Shown here in pieces: positions 1-8,320 of a DNA stretch of 64,000 nt (the first letter of the stretch is position 1; the number at the start of each line of letters is the position of its first letter). Source of the DNA: Hamadaea tsunoensis DSM 44101. GTDB lineage: Bacteria; Actinomycetota; Actinomycetes; Mycobacteriales; Micromonosporaceae. The stretch is taken from contig NZ_AUAX01000003.1 of NCBI RefSeq assembly GCF_000428945.1, positions 310,001 through 374,000 of the forward strand, in the 5' to 3' direction. The notes under the pieces were generated by a model. The model searched no databases. It saw only the letters and a list, made by a program, of their open reading frames with translations, and was not told the DNA's origin. The position numbers and the translations under genes were made by a program.

Positions 1-355
1 TCGCCGGGGCCGCCACGGGTCCGCCGACCGACAGCAGGACCTTGCCCTTCTTGCTGGTCTGCACCTTCACGGTGCGGCCGGCCGTCTCGACGTGCCAGTT
101 CCGGAAGCCGTCCCCGAGCAGCTCGTCGACCCCGGTCACGGCCTCCTCGCCGAGCGCGAGCGTACGCGTCGTCGGGCGTACACCGTCCTCGAAGACGATC
201 TGGAGGGCGGGCCCGCGCTTGACCACGACCGGGCGCACGACGGCGCGATGGATTCCCGGGTCGGGCCGGCCGGAGGCCACGGCCCGGAGGAGACCGTCGT
301 CGAGCAACGCGCCACGCAGCTCGGCGGCGGCCTCTTCCCATGTCACAGCACCCAC
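1..355 (-). CDS. SAM-dependent methyltransferase family protein, N-terminal part (runs off the window)
   Basis: Only the first ~118 codons are present; the gene continues to the left. The translation contains LLRAVASGR near residue 23 and DGFRNWHVET near residue 87, followed by a KVQTSKKGK stretch. This layout recalls the N-terminal extension of a family of actinobacterial class I methyltransferases (xxRAVASGRRRG ... NWHVET ... TKKG), which I recognise by pattern. The Rossmann domain itself is outside the window, so the catalytic call is an inference. The start is taken as the GTG at 355 because a TAGGCT -10 box ends 7 nt before it (leaderless); GTG 346 in the same frame is the alternative. 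The first gene of the pirin unit lies upstream in the same orientation. Confidence 0.55.
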   Translation of the reverse strand, partial: MGAVTWEEAAAELRGALLDDGLLRAVASGRPDPGIHRAVVRPVVVKRGPALQIVFEDGVRPTTRTLALGEEAVTGVDELLGDGFRNWHVETAGRTVKVQTSKKGKVLLSVGGPVAAPA

Positions 356-381
356 ACGGGCCAGCCTATCGCCGCGGCGGA

Positions 382-1359
382 TCAGGCGGTCTTGAGGTGG
401 TCCGGGCCGTGACCGGCCGGGATGACCCCGAGCTTGCCCGCCTGGAAGTCCTCGAACGCCTGGACGAGTTCCGCCTTGGTGTTCATGACGAACGGCCCGT
501 ACGCGGCCACCGGCTCGCGGATCGGCTGCCCGCCGAGGATCAGCACGTCCATCTTCGGGCTGCGGCTCTCCTGGCTCTTCGCCGCCTCGATCGTGAGCAC
601 GTCGCCGGCGCCGAACACCGCGAGCTGGCCGAGGCCGACGGGCTGGCGCTTGGGGCCGACGTGACCGGACCCGGCCAGCGTGTAGACGAGCGCGTTGAAG
701 TCCGGCCGCCAGGGCAGGCGCAGCTGCGCGCCCGGCTCCAGCGTGGCGTGGACCAGCGCGATCGGGGTGTGCGTGACGCCCGGACCCGGGTGCCCCGCGA
801 CCTCGCCCGCGATGACCCGCAGCAGGACGCCGCCGTCCGGCGAGCTGAGCAGGGAGACCTGCTGCGCCCGGATGTCCTGGTAGCGCGGCGCGGCCATCTT
901 CAGCTTGCCGGGGAGGTTCACCCACAGCTGGAAGCCGTGGAACAGCCCGCCCGACACGACCAGGTCCTCGGGCGGCGCCTCGATGTGCAGCAGGCCGCTG
1001 CCCGCTGTCATCCACTGCGTGTCGCCGTTGGTGATCAGCCCGCCGCCGCCGTGCGAGTCCTGGTGGCGGAAGGTCCCGTCGAGCAGATAGGTGACGGTCT
1101 CGAAGCCGCGGTGCGGGTGCCACGGGGTGCCCTTGGGCTCGCCCGGGGCGTACTCGACCTCGCCCATCTGGTCCATGTGGATGAAGGGGTCGAGGTGACG
1201 GAGGTCGACGCCCGCGAAGGCCCGGCGGACGGGGAACCCCTCGCCTTCGAAGCCGCTCGGGGCGGTCGTCACGGAGACGACCGGGCGCTCGGCGGCAGTG
1301 ACGTCCGGCTCCGGTACGCGGGGCAGGACGAGCATGTTCTCAACCGTGATCGCTGGCAT
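382..1359 (-). CDS. Pirin family protein
   Basis: Bicupin pirin of 325 aa. The N-terminal cupin shows DPFIHMD (57-63), HPHRGFETV (81-89) and QWMTAGSGLLHIE (115-127), which supply the metal-binding three His and one Glu of the family. Pirins are non-haem iron proteins; some act as quercetin 2,3-dioxygenases and others as redox-sensing regulators, and the sequence does not decide which. The start is the ATG at 1359, six codons inside the longest frame, because a TATGCT -10 box ends exactly 6 nt upstream and there is no Shine-Dalgarno, giving a leaderless message. The -35 overlaps an inverted repeat, suggesting control by a dimeric repressor. The NlpC/P60 gene is transcribed divergently from the other side of that repeat. 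Confidence 0.9.
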   Translation of the reverse strand: MPAITVENMLVLPRVPEPDVTAAERPVVSVTTAPSGFEGEGFPVRRAFAGVDLRHLDPFIHMDQMGEVEYAPGEPKGTPWHPHRGFETVTYLLDGTFRHQDSHGGGGLITNGDTQWMTAGSGLLHIEAPPEDLVVSGGLFHGFQLWVNLPGKLKMAAPRYQDIRAQQVSLLSSPDGGVLLRVIAGEVAGHPGPGVTHTPIALVHATLEPGAQLRLPWRPDFNALVYTLAGSGHVGPKRQPVGLGQLAVFGAGDVLTIEAAKSQESRSPKMDVLILGGQPIREPVAAYGPFVMNTKAELVQAFEDFQAGKLGVIPAGHGPDHLKTA

Positions 1360-1365
1360 GGTGAG

Positions 1366-1393
1366 AGCATAGCACATGTAGTTGATGCTTCAA
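1366..1393 (-). promoter_or_regulatory. Promoter of the pirin gene (leaderless)
   Basis: Minus-strand -35 TTGAAG (1388-1393), 16-nt spacer and -10 TATGCT (1366-1371). The -10 ends 6 nt before the ATG at 1359, so the first transcribed base should be at or next to the start codon. Confidence 0.7.
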
Positions 1394-1402
1394 CTAGTTG
1401 AA
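1380..1402. promoter_or_regulatory. Palindromic operator between pirin and NlpC/P60 genes
   Basis: Three alternating half sites, AGTTGA (1380-1385), TCAACT (1390-1395) and AGTTGA (1396-1401). The core TTCAACTAGTTGAA (1389-1402) is a perfect 14-bp palindrome. It overlaps the -35 of the pirin promoter. The shape is typical of MarR-family operators, but no regulator gene is adjacent, so the binding protein is unknown. Confidence 0.6.
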
Positions 1403-1424
1403 CCGATCACTCGCTCACGTTCCA

Positions 1425-1471
1425 TAGAATGTCCGATACGAGACCTATCCGACAGTTGCGTGAGGTATCGG
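1425..1471 (+). promoter_or_regulatory. Possible -10 box and leader hairpin of the NlpC/P60 gene
   Basis: TAGAAT at 1425-1430 is a plausible -10. Just downstream, CCGATAC (1433-1439) and GTATCGG (1465-1471) form perfect 7-bp arms around a 25-nt loop, in the leader of the peptidoglycan hydrolase gene. It matches no riboswitch that I know. Confidence 0.3.
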
Positions 1472-1489
1472 CCTTTCGTTAGCCACAGC

Positions 1490-2497
1490 GTGTCGATGCT
1501 CGCCAGCGCCCCGACGCGCCTACTGAAGGCCGCGGCCCTTCTCAGCGCCGCCGTCGCCCTCGTTCTCGGGGCCGCCCCGGCGACCGCCGCGCCCAACCCG
1601 ACTCCCCAGCCGCTGACCCGCCAGCAGCTGGTCGACCGCATCGACAAGGCCTCCGACCAGCTCGAAGTCGTCGTGGAGAGGTACAACCAGCTGCACGACG
1701 ACCTGCAGACGACGGTCGCTCAGATCGGCGTACTGCGGCGGCAGCTGGGCCCCTTGGAGAAGCAGGTCGCGGCGCACCGGGCCACGGTCGGGGTGATCGC
1801 CACGGCGGCGTACACCAGCGGCGGGGCCAACGCGTACAACATGCTGCTGCACTCGTCGTCCACCGAGGATGTGCTCGACCAGCTCATGGTGATCCAGCTG
1901 CTCGCCGACGACCAGCGCAGCCAGATCAGCTCGCTGCAGCGCGTACGCCAGGAGTTCCAGGACGCCCAGGCGACCTTGAGCACGCTGGTGAGCCAGGGCC
2001 GGGAGCAGCAGAAGCAGCTGATCACGAGCCGCTCGCGGATCCAGTCCGATCTGAACCGGCTGCAGCAGTGGAAGGACACGGCGTACGGGCCGGCCGGACA
2101 CGCTCCGCACACGGACGCCCGGCAGGGCTGGGTACGCCCCGAGGTCACCGGCGGTGCCGCCAAGATCCTCGACTTCGCGCTGGACCAGCTCGGCAAGACG
2201 TACAAGTGGGCGGCCGAGGGGCCGAACGCGTACGACTGCTCGGGGCTGGTGCTGGCCGCGTACAAGTTGCTCGGCAAGGAGCTGCCGCACAACTCGATCA
2301 CCCAGTACAAGCAGGTGCGCAAGATCTCCGAGGCGCAGGCGCAACCCGGAGACCTCGTCTTCTTCTACAAGGACCTGCACCACGTGGGGATCTACATCGG
2401 CGACGGCCGCATGATCCACGCGCCCACGTTCGGCGAGAAGGTACGCGTAGACATGGTCGACTCACTCCCCGTGCACGGGTTCGGCCGCGTGCTGTGA
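1490..2497 (+). CDS. Secreted C40 (NlpC/P60) peptidoglycan endopeptidase with coiled-coil region
   Basis: A 335-aa exported wall hydrolase. An N-terminal signal peptide (AALLSAAVALVLGAAPATA, cleavage near residue 34) leads into an alpha-helical, Gln-rich region (about 45-205) of the type that regulates RipA/RipC-like enzymes. The C-terminal NlpC/P60 domain has catalytic Cys in YDCSGL (Cys near 250) and His in HHVGIYIGDG (near 297). Expected to cut the D-Glu/mDAP bond of stem peptides outside the cell during growth or division. The GTG at 1490 is chosen so that the signal peptide sits at the N-terminus; ATG 1496 is equally possible, and neither has a clear ribosome site. The 3' end overlaps the convergent livM gene by 36 bp. 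Confidence 0.88.
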   Translation: MSMLASAPTRLLKAAALLSAAVALVLGAAPATAAPNPTPQPLTRQQLVDRIDKASDQLEVVVERYNQLHDDLQTTVAQIGVLRRQLGPLEKQVAAHRATVGVIATAAYTSGGANAYNMLLHSSSTEDVLDQLMVIQLLADDQRSQISSLQRVRQEFQDAQATLSTLVSQGREQQKQLITSRSRIQSDLNRLQQWKDTAYGPAGHAPHTDARQGWVRPEVTGGAAKILDFALDQLGKTYKWAAEGPNAYDCSGLVLAAYKLLGKELPHNSITQYKQVRKISEAQAQPGDLVFFYKDLHHVGIYIGDGRMIHAPTFGEKVRVDMVDSLPVHGFGRVL

Positions 2498-3487
2498 GCG
2501 CCGGGCGGGCCACTTCACGGGGAAGAGGCCGCCGACCCCCTTCGGGAAGAAGTACACGGCGAGGATGAAGATCACGCCGAGCACGAACAGCGGCTGCTTC
2601 AGCGGTCCGGGCAGGCTGCCCGCCACGTGCGTGAGCCGGTAGTCCAGATAGGTGTAGACGATCCCGCCGAGCAGCGGGCCGTACTTCGTCGCCGGACCGC
2701 CGAGCACGACCATGACCAGGAACGACAGCGTCAGCTCCGTACTGGTCACCGTCGGATCGGTCCCCTGCACCAGGATCATGTGCACCACGCCGCCCGCCGC
2801 CGCCAAGGCCCCGGCCAGCACGAACGACACCAGCTTGAAGGCGTACGGCGGCAGGCCCAGCACGCCCACCCGCCGCTCGTCGTCGCGCAGGCCCGCGAGC
2901 ACCCGGCCGGTCGGCGAGCTCACGACCCGCTGGACGATCAACATCACGATCACGGCGTACGCGAGGGCGATCCAATAGATCTTGTAGGTGTTGACCACGC
3001 CCACCAGGCCGCCGGGCAGGCCGGAGACGTCGAGGGCCAGGCCTTCGTCGCCGCCGGTGAGACCGCCGATGTCGCGGGCCGCGAGGATCGCCCCGACCTG
3101 GGCGAAGGCCAGGGTGACCATGGAGAATGCGATGCCGGTGACGCGCAGCGAGACCGCGCCGATCGCGGCGGCGACCGTGGTCCCCAGCAGGATCGCTGCG
3201 GGAGCGGCGAGCCAGAGCGGCAGCCCGGCCTTGGTGATCAGGACGTTCGCCCCGTACGCGCCCACCCCCACGAAGAGCGCGTGCCCGAAACTCAGCAGCC
3301 CGGTACGCCCGTACAGCAGGTCGTAGCCGGCCGCGAGCCCGCCGAAGAGCAGGCAGAGGGCGAGTAGCTGGAGGGTTCCGGGGCTGTTGACCGGGCCGTC
3401 GAAGATCCCGGGCAGCGAGAAGCCGCAGTAGGGCAGCACGGCCAGGAGCACGACGAGCCCCAGCGGCCACAGACGCTTGACACTCAT
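2462..3487 (-). CDS. Branched-chain amino acid-type ABC transporter permease, LivM family
   Basis: A 341-aa integral membrane permease with about ten hydrophobic segments. It contains GRTGLLSFGHALFVGVGAY near residue 55 and GLRDDERRVGVLG near 220, the cytoplasmic loop that contacts the ATPases, both characteristic of LivM. It would pair with the LivH-like protein to form the pore of an importer for branched-chain amino acids or other small amides; the substrate cannot be read from the permease. The ATG at 3487 overlaps the livH stop (ATGA), indicating translational coupling. The C-terminal tail is polar and its last 36 bp are antisense to the NlpC/P60 gene. Confidence 0.88.
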   Translation of the reverse strand: MSVKRLWPLGLVVLLAVLPYCGFSLPGIFDGPVNSPGTLQLLALCLLFGGLAAGYDLLYGRTGLLSFGHALFVGVGAYGANVLITKAGLPLWLAAPAAILLGTTVAAAIGAVSLRVTGIAFSMVTLAFAQVGAILAARDIGGLTGGDEGLALDVSGLPGGLVGVVNTYKIYWIALAYAVIVMLIVQRVVSSPTGRVLAGLRDDERRVGVLGLPPYAFKLVSFVLAGALAAAGGVVHMILVQGTDPTVTSTELTLSFLVMVVLGGPATKYGPLLGGIVYTYLDYRLTHVAGSLPGPLKQPLFVLGVIFILAVYFFPKGVGGLFPVKWPARRSQHAAEPVHGE

Positions 3488-4347
3488 GACGCGACCTTCC
3501 CGGCGATCCCCTGGGGGCGGAGCAGGAGCACGGCGGCGAGCAGCGCGACCGCGCAGAGGTCGCCCATACCGGCGGAGCCGTAGTAGTTCACGAACTGCTG
3601 GAGCAGGCCGACGGCGACGGCCGCGACCGCCGAGCCGGTGATCGAGCCCATGCCGCCGATGACCACGACGATGAACGCGAAGATCAGCAGCGACGAACCG
3701 CCGCTGGGGGCGATGGACTGGAAGGCGATGCCGGACAGCGCGCCGGCCAGCCCGGCCGCCGCCCCGCCGATGGCGAAGACCAGCGTGAACGCCTTGCGGA
3801 CGTCGATGCCGAGGGCGGTCACCATCTCCCGGTTCTCCACACCGGCCCGGATGATCAGCCCGTACCGGGTCCAGCGCAGGAAGGCCAGCAGCGCCGCGAG
3901 CACCACGACCGCGCCGACGACCAGTACCAGCGACTTCACGGGTACGCGCGCCCCGAGCACGGTCACCACGCCCTCCGTCCAGGAGGGACTCGGGAAGGTC
4001 CGGGCATCTGGCGAGAACAGGGCCTGGAACAGTGCCACCCCGGCGAGGCTGAGCCCGACCGTGACCAGCACCTGCGAAATGGTCCGCTGATAGAGGGGGC
4101 GGATCATGACCAGTTCGACCAGGGCGGCCGTGGCGGCCCCGGCCAGCACCGCGACGAGTACGCCGCCGGCGAACCCCACGCGCGGGATCGCCCAGTACGC
4201 GGCGTACGCGCCGACGGTCAGGAACCAGCCGTGTGCGAAGTTCAGCACGTCGGCGAGGCCGAAGACGAGGGAGAGGCCGGCCGCGATCAGGAAGTAGAGC
4301 CCGGCGAGCCCCAGCCCGGTCAGCGTCAGCAGAACGATGGTGCTCAC
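3484..4347 (-). CDS. Branched-chain amino acid-type ABC transporter permease, LivH family
   Basis: A 287-aa membrane permease. The signature GLSLVFGLADVLNFAHG is near residue 25 and the coupling loop with AGVENREMVTALGID near 175; both fit LivH. The GTG at 4347 overlaps the livF stop codon (GTGA), and the gene itself ends in an ATGA overlap with livM, so the five transporter genes form one tightly coupled operon. A longer in-frame reading exists upstream but is antisense to nothing conserved and lacks permease character. Works with the LivM-like partner in the cytoplasmic membrane. Confidence 0.88.
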   Translation of the reverse strand: MSTIVLLTLTGLGLAGLYFLIAAGLSLVFGLADVLNFAHGWFLTVGAYAAYWAIPRVGFAGGVLVAVLAGAATAALVELVMIRPLYQRTISQVLVTVGLSLAGVALFQALFSPDARTFPSPSWTEGVVTVLGARVPVKSLVLVVGAVVVLAALLAFLRWTRYGLIIRAGVENREMVTALGIDVRKAFTLVFAIGGAAAGLAGALSGIAFQSIAPSGGSSLLIFAFIVVVIGGMGSITGSAVAAVAVGLLQQFVNYYGSAGMGDLCAVALLAAVLLLRPQGIAGKVAS

Positions 4348-5039
4348 GAGTGGCTCCCGACACCCAGCAGGGACTTGGTCCGGTCGTGGTCGCCGAGCAG
4401 CTCCTTCGCGTCCCCGCGCCACGCGACGCGACCGGCCGCGAGAACGACGGCGGCCCGGCCGAGACGGCGTACGACGGCGAGGTTCTGCTCCACCAGCAGC
4501 ACCGGTACGCGTTCCGCCACCCGCTCCAGCGCCTCGGCCACCTCGGTGACGACCTTCGGGGCGAGACCCTTCGTCGGCTCGTCCACGAGCAGCAGGCGGT
4601 TGTCGTTGAGCAGGACGCGGCCGAGCGACAGCATCTGCTGCTGGCCGCCCGACAGCGAACCGGCCCGCTGCGCCGAGCGCTTCCTCAACTCGGGGAACAG
4701 GCCGAAGACGAGGTCGTAGTCGGGCGTACCGCGCTCGGCGAGGCGGAGGTTCTCGGCGACGGTCAACCCCGCGAACACGCACCGGTCCTCGGGCACATAA
4801 CCGAGACCGCGCCGGACGAGGGCGTGCGTACGCGTACCGAGAACGGGCTCCCCGGCCAGCTCGACGGAGCCGGTCGCGGGGGCGAGGCCCAGGATCGCGC
4901 GCAGCGTGGTGGTCTTGCCGGCACCGTTGCGTCCCAGCAGGACGGTCACCCCGGACTCGGCCGCCTCGAACGACACCCCGTGCAGGATGCGCAGGCCGGA
5001 GAGGGTGACGACGAGATCGCGTACGGACAGGAGACTCAT
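4344..5039 (-). CDS. ABC transporter ATP-binding protein, LivF family
   Basis: A 231-aa nucleotide-binding subunit. Walker A GRNGAGKTTT (near 35-44), signature LSGGQQQM (near 129), Walker B LLLVDEPTKGLAP (near 149) and the switch His region LLVEQN are all present and intact. The short length and absence of an extra C-terminal domain match LivF. Pairs with the LivG-type ATPase encoded immediately upstream; the two genes overlap by ATGA. Supplies energy for import through the LivH/LivM pore. Confidence 0.9.
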   Translation of the reverse strand: MSLLSVRDLVVTLSGLRILHGVSFEAAESGVTVLLGRNGAGKTTTLRAILGLAPATGSVELAGEPVLGTRTHALVRRGLGYVPEDRCVFAGLTVAENLRLAERGTPDYDLVFGLFPELRKRSAQRAGSLSGGQQQMLSLGRVLLNDNRLLLVDEPTKGLAPKVVTEVAEALERVAERVPVLLVEQNLAVVRRLGRAAVVLAAGRVAWRGDAKELLGDHDRTKSLLGVGSHS

Positions 5040-5806
5040 AGCTGTTCTCCGAGATACGCCTCTTGGACGACGGCGTTGGCCATCACCACGTCGGGGGTGT
5101 CGCAGGCGAGCAGGGCGCCGTGGTGCATGACGGCCAGCCGGTCGGCGAGGCCGAGGATCACGTCCATGTGGTGCTCCACCATGAGGACGGCCCCGCCGGT
5201 GTGGCCGACGAGTCCGCGGATCACCTCGACCAGCTCGGGCACGTCCTCGGCGGCGACGCCGGCCATCGGCTCGTCAAGCAGCATGACCTTCGGCGAACCG
5301 GCCAGCAGCAGGGCGATCTCCAGCTTCCGCTTCTCGCCGTGGGCCAGGGTTCCGGCGCGCTGCTCGCCGCGATCGTGCAGGCCGACCGTTGCCAGGCACT
5401 CGTCGGCCCGCTCCGCGACCGCGCGGAAGGCCTGGGCGGAGCGCCACAGCCGCAACGATCCGCCCTGGTACGCCTGCACCGCCAAGCGGACGTTCTCGCG
5501 TACGGAAAGGGAGGGGAAGACGGACGAGGCCTGGAACGTGCGGCCCAGGCCGAGCCGCGCGCGCCGGTGGGGGGCGAGCCGCGTGACCTCGGTGCCGAGC
5601 AGGTGCACGGAGCCGGCGGTGGCGGCGCGCAGGCCGGTGATCAGGTTGAACAGCGAGGTCTTCCCGGCGCCGTTGGGTCCGATCACGCCGAGGAACTCCC
5701 CCGCGCGCAGCTCGATCGAGACGGCGTCCACGATCGTGACGCCGCCGTCCACCCGCCAGGTGAGCCCGGCGGTCGCGAGGACCGCCGGGCCGGTAGCCGT
5801 GGCCAC
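5036..5806 (-). CDS. ABC transporter ATP-binding protein, LivG family
   Basis: A 256-aa ATPase with Walker A GPNGAGKTSLFN (near 41-52), signature LAHGEKRKLEIA (near 156), in which LAHGE replaces the usual LSGGQ as is normal for LivG, and Walker B VMLLDEPMAG (near 173). The insertion between Walker A and signature containing GRTFQ is also LivG-like. Start GTG at 5806 lies one base after the stop of the binding-protein gene. Forms the heterodimeric motor with the LivF-like protein. Confidence 0.9.
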   Translation of the reverse strand: MATATGPAVLATAGLTWRVDGGVTIVDAVSIELRAGEFLGVIGPNGAGKTSLFNLITGLRAATAGSVHLLGTEVTRLAPHRRARLGLGRTFQASSVFPSLSVRENVRLAVQAYQGGSLRLWRSAQAFRAVAERADECLATVGLHDRGEQRAGTLAHGEKRKLEIALLLAGSPKVMLLDEPMAGVAAEDVPELVEVIRGLVGHTGGAVLMVEHHMDVILGLADRLAVMHHGALLACDTPDVVMANAVVQEAYLGEQL

Positions 5807-5807
5807 G

Positions 5808-6992
5808 TCAGCTCTTCATCGCCGCGACCGGCGGGGCCGTGTCGGTCGGGTCGAGGGCCTTGATCAGCTGCGGTACGCCGTCCGTCCCGAACTTGACCTG
5901 GAACATCGGCTGCAGCAGGGCGTGGTCCTCGGCACGGATCGTCAGCTTGCCCTTGATCCCGTCGAAGCTGTAGCCCTCCAGCGCCTTGATCTGCTTCTCG
6001 ACGTCGTCGCCGCCCTCGGTCAGCGCCCGGACCACCATCTGCGCGGTGGTGAAACCGTCCGGGTTGAACAGGTCGAGCTGGCCGCCGATCTTGTCACGGG
6101 CCGCCTTGGCGACCGCGTTGTCCGCGGCGCCGTCGAAGTAGTGCGACAGGAACGAGATCTTGCCGCCGGCCGCCCCGAAGATGGGCCAGGTGGAGCGCTG
6201 GTCGAGCCCGGTGACCACCTGCGTCGCGGCGAGTACGCCCTGCTGGTCCAGTGCCTGCCACATCGCGCCGGCGGTGGTGCCCGCCCACGCCACGAAGATC
6301 AGGTCGGCCTTGGCGTCGAGCGCCTGCTTGGCCGACGGCGTGAAATCCTTGGCCGTGGCCGGAACCAGCACGCTCGTCACGGTCGCGCCGGCACCGCCGA
6401 GGACCGCCTTCACCGCCGCCTCGTTCGCCTGGCCGAAGGCGCTGTCCTGCGCGAAGACCAGCACCTTCTTGCCCTGCGGCTCGATGAACGACTTCGCCGT
6501 CAGGACATCCTGGTAGGACTGCCGGCCCGCCCGGAACGTGTACCGGTTGATCCCGGTGATCCCATCCGTGGCGGCCGGACCCGACACGAACAGCACCTTG
6601 TTCTGCGCGGCGATCGGCGCCACCTGCAAAGCGACACCCGACGCGGTCGAACCGGCGAGCACCTTCACGCCCTTGCCGATCATGTCCTTCGCGGCCGAGA
6701 CCGCCTTCGCCGGATCACCCGCGTCATCGGCCTCCGACACCTCGACCGTGCGATTGCCGATCTTCCCGGTGCCGTTGGTCGCGTACGCGAGCCCGGCCGT
6801 GAAACCGTCCTTGAACTGCTTGCCGTAGCCGGCCAGCGCCCCCGACTGGGAGTACACCAGCCCGACCTTGAAGGGGGTCGCGTCGCCGCCACCGCCCGAA
6901 GCCGCGTCCTGCGGACTCGAACACGCCGCCGCGGCCCCTATCACCAGCAGCGCGACGGCGCCCAGCGACCGCCGCGTCATCGTTGCGCTCAT
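5808..6992 (-). CDS. Amino-acid/amide ABC transporter substrate-binding lipoprotein (Peripla_BP_6)
   Basis: A 394-aa exported receptor and first gene of the transporter operon. The signal peptide ends in a lipobox-like GAAAACSS (Cys near 25), giving a membrane-anchored lipoprotein. The mature part follows the LivJ/LivK fold: KVGLVYSQSGALAGYGKQ near 41 and AGSTASGVALQVAPIAAQ near 114. Fold membership supports a branched-chain amino acid, amide or aromatic acid ligand; the exact ligand is not deducible. A GGAGAGG ribosome site lies 5 nt before the ATG. A palindrome about 85 bp upstream (7077-7095) may be its operator. Confidence 0.88.
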   Translation of the reverse strand: MSATMTRRSLGAVALLVIGAAAACSSPQDAASGGGGDATPFKVGLVYSQSGALAGYGKQFKDGFTAGLAYATNGTGKIGNRTVEVSEADDAGDPAKAVSAAKDMIGKGVKVLAGSTASGVALQVAPIAAQNKVLFVSGPAATDGITGINRYTFRAGRQSYQDVLTAKSFIEPQGKKVLVFAQDSAFGQANEAAVKAVLGGAGATVTSVLVPATAKDFTPSAKQALDAKADLIFVAWAGTTAGAMWQALDQQGVLAATQVVTGLDQRSTWPIFGAAGGKISFLSHYFDGAADNAVAKAARDKIGGQLDLFNPDGFTTAQMVVRALTEGGDDVEKQIKALEGYSFDGIKGKLTIRAEDHALLQPMFQVKFGTDGVPQLIKALDPTDTAPPVAAMKS

Positions 6993-7076
6993 ACGCCTCT
7001 CCAGCTTGTGCGTGTGGGCACCGCGCTGTTACGGCGGTGTTGCCGGGAGACGTTAAGGGGGTGTGAGGCGGGCCAC

Positions 7077-7095
7077 TATGTGGGCGGCCTACATA
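7077..7095. promoter_or_regulatory. Candidate operator upstream of the ABC importer operon
   Basis: TATGTGGGCGGCCTACATA is an almost perfect 19-nt palindrome (8 of 9 pairs match around a central G). It sits in the 157-bp gap before the binding-protein gene and is AT-richer at its ends than its surroundings. Likely a repressor or activator site; the protein is unknown. Confidence 0.45.
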
Positions 7096-7149
7096 ACGCC
7101 GGTCTTCTCGCGTTCACCGACCGCTTTCCCACACCGCCGACCCGAGGAT

Positions 7150-8184
7150 CTACAGCATGGAGAGGTGGACGTGGTTCTGGTGCTCGGCGGCCGCTCCGCA
7201 GCAGCCGCTGTAGTTGTGCCATCCCACACCCGGCAGCCAGATCATCCGGTACCAGATCACGTAGTACACCCCCAGCGCCTTCGCGTTCTTCACGAAGAAG
7301 GCAGCCAGCTTGTCCCCGTAGACCCGGTCCGGCCCCGACGGCACCCCGGCGAAACCACCGGAGCTCACCGAGAAGTCGCAGGCCCGGCCTTTGGGATGCT
7401 CACCCCAGCTCTGCGTACGCCAGCACTTGGTGAACCGGGTGAATCCGAACCGCCTGGCCTCGTCGTACGCGTGCACCAGCCGTGCGGTGACCTTGCCGCC
7501 CGTGTCCGTGGGGTCCTTGAGCCGGGCCGGGTCCGACGGCAGGCCGCCGGTCTTGGTGTGCGGGGCGGGCGCGGCCGTCGGGGTCAGCGAGAAGGGCCAG
7601 TTGAGCGTGGCCTTGCGGCCGCCCGATTTCGAGAGCGTGAGCTCCAATGTGGTCACGCGCTTCTTCAGCTCGGCCGACATCGCCGACTGGATGCCCGCCT
7701 CGGCGTCGATCGCGTCCTTGTCGGCCTTCGCCTTGCTCTCCAGGGCGACGAGCCGGTGCAGGGCCTCGTCGTCGCGCTGCGTCAGCTCTTCGAGGAAGGC
7801 GGCGCGCGACAGGAAGTCCTCGGAGGAGGTCGCGGCGAGCATGGCGCCGAGGACGTTGAGCCGGCCGTTCATGTACGACTCGGCGGCCAGCACGTCGACC
7901 TGCCTGCGCAGCGGGCCGAGCTCCTTCTCCACGGCCGCCAGCTCCTGCTTGAGCAGGGTCTGCTTGGCCTGGGACTCCTCGAGGGCGTCCTGCGCCTCGA
8001 CGTAGCCCCGGGCGGCCGCCTCCAGGTTCTTGATCAGCGTCTGCGTCTTGGAGTTGCCGTCCTCGTCCGGCTCGGCGTACGCGCCGCCGGGGTAGACGAC
8101 GAGCGTCAACCCGGTGATCACGGCGAGCAGGGCGACGTGCCACCGGCGAAGGGTCCACCGCCGGGGGCGGGCGGTCGGGATCAC
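7150..8184 (-). CDS. Secreted/anchored coiled-coil protein with M15 (VanY/LAS)-like C-terminal domain
   Basis: A 344-aa protein with one N-terminal membrane or signal segment (HVALLAVITGLTLVVYPGG, about 17-35). It is followed by a long helical region rich in Lys/Glu (about 45-205) and a C-terminal domain with SWGEHPKGRACDF near 259 and NHVHLS at the very end. The His, Asp and terminal His match the zinc ligands of LAS/M15 D,D-carboxypeptidase-type enzymes, so it may be a wall peptidase, although catalysis is unproven. The GTG at 8184 follows GGAAGG by about 8 nt; longer in-frame starts would place a Pro/Arg-rich stretch before the signal. Encoded upstream of the Liv operon in the same direction. 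Confidence 0.7.
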   Translation of the reverse strand: MIPTARPRRWTLRRWHVALLAVITGLTLVVYPGGAYAEPDEDGNSKTQTLIKNLEAAARGYVEAQDALEESQAKQTLLKQELAAVEKELGPLRRQVDVLAAESYMNGRLNVLGAMLAATSSEDFLSRAAFLEELTQRDDEALHRLVALESKAKADKDAIDAEAGIQSAMSAELKKRVTTLELTLSKSGGRKATLNWPFSLTPTAAPAPHTKTGGLPSDPARLKDPTDTGGKVTARLVHAYDEARRFGFTRFTKCWRTQSWGEHPKGRACDFSVSSGGFAGVPSGPDRVYGDKLAAFFVKNAKALGVYYVIWYRMIWLPGVGWHNYSGCCGAAAEHQNHVHLSML

Positions 8185-8320
8185 GGTCGGTCCTTCCGTC
8201 ACCGGAACCGGGTACGCGAAAGCCGGCACAGCTGTCCGGCCGCGGGTCAGGGTACCGCGCGGGACGGGGCCGGGGGCAGCCCGAAATGGTGGACCGCGCA
8301 ACTACGCACGGTAGTAGAGA

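Noticed and set aside
4233-7433. A very long open frame (over 1000 codons) on the plus strand across the Liv operon
   Set aside because: It is antisense to livF, livG and the binding-protein gene, whose domains are intact; the composition (Arg, Ala, Pro, His) is that of a GC-rich shadow frame.
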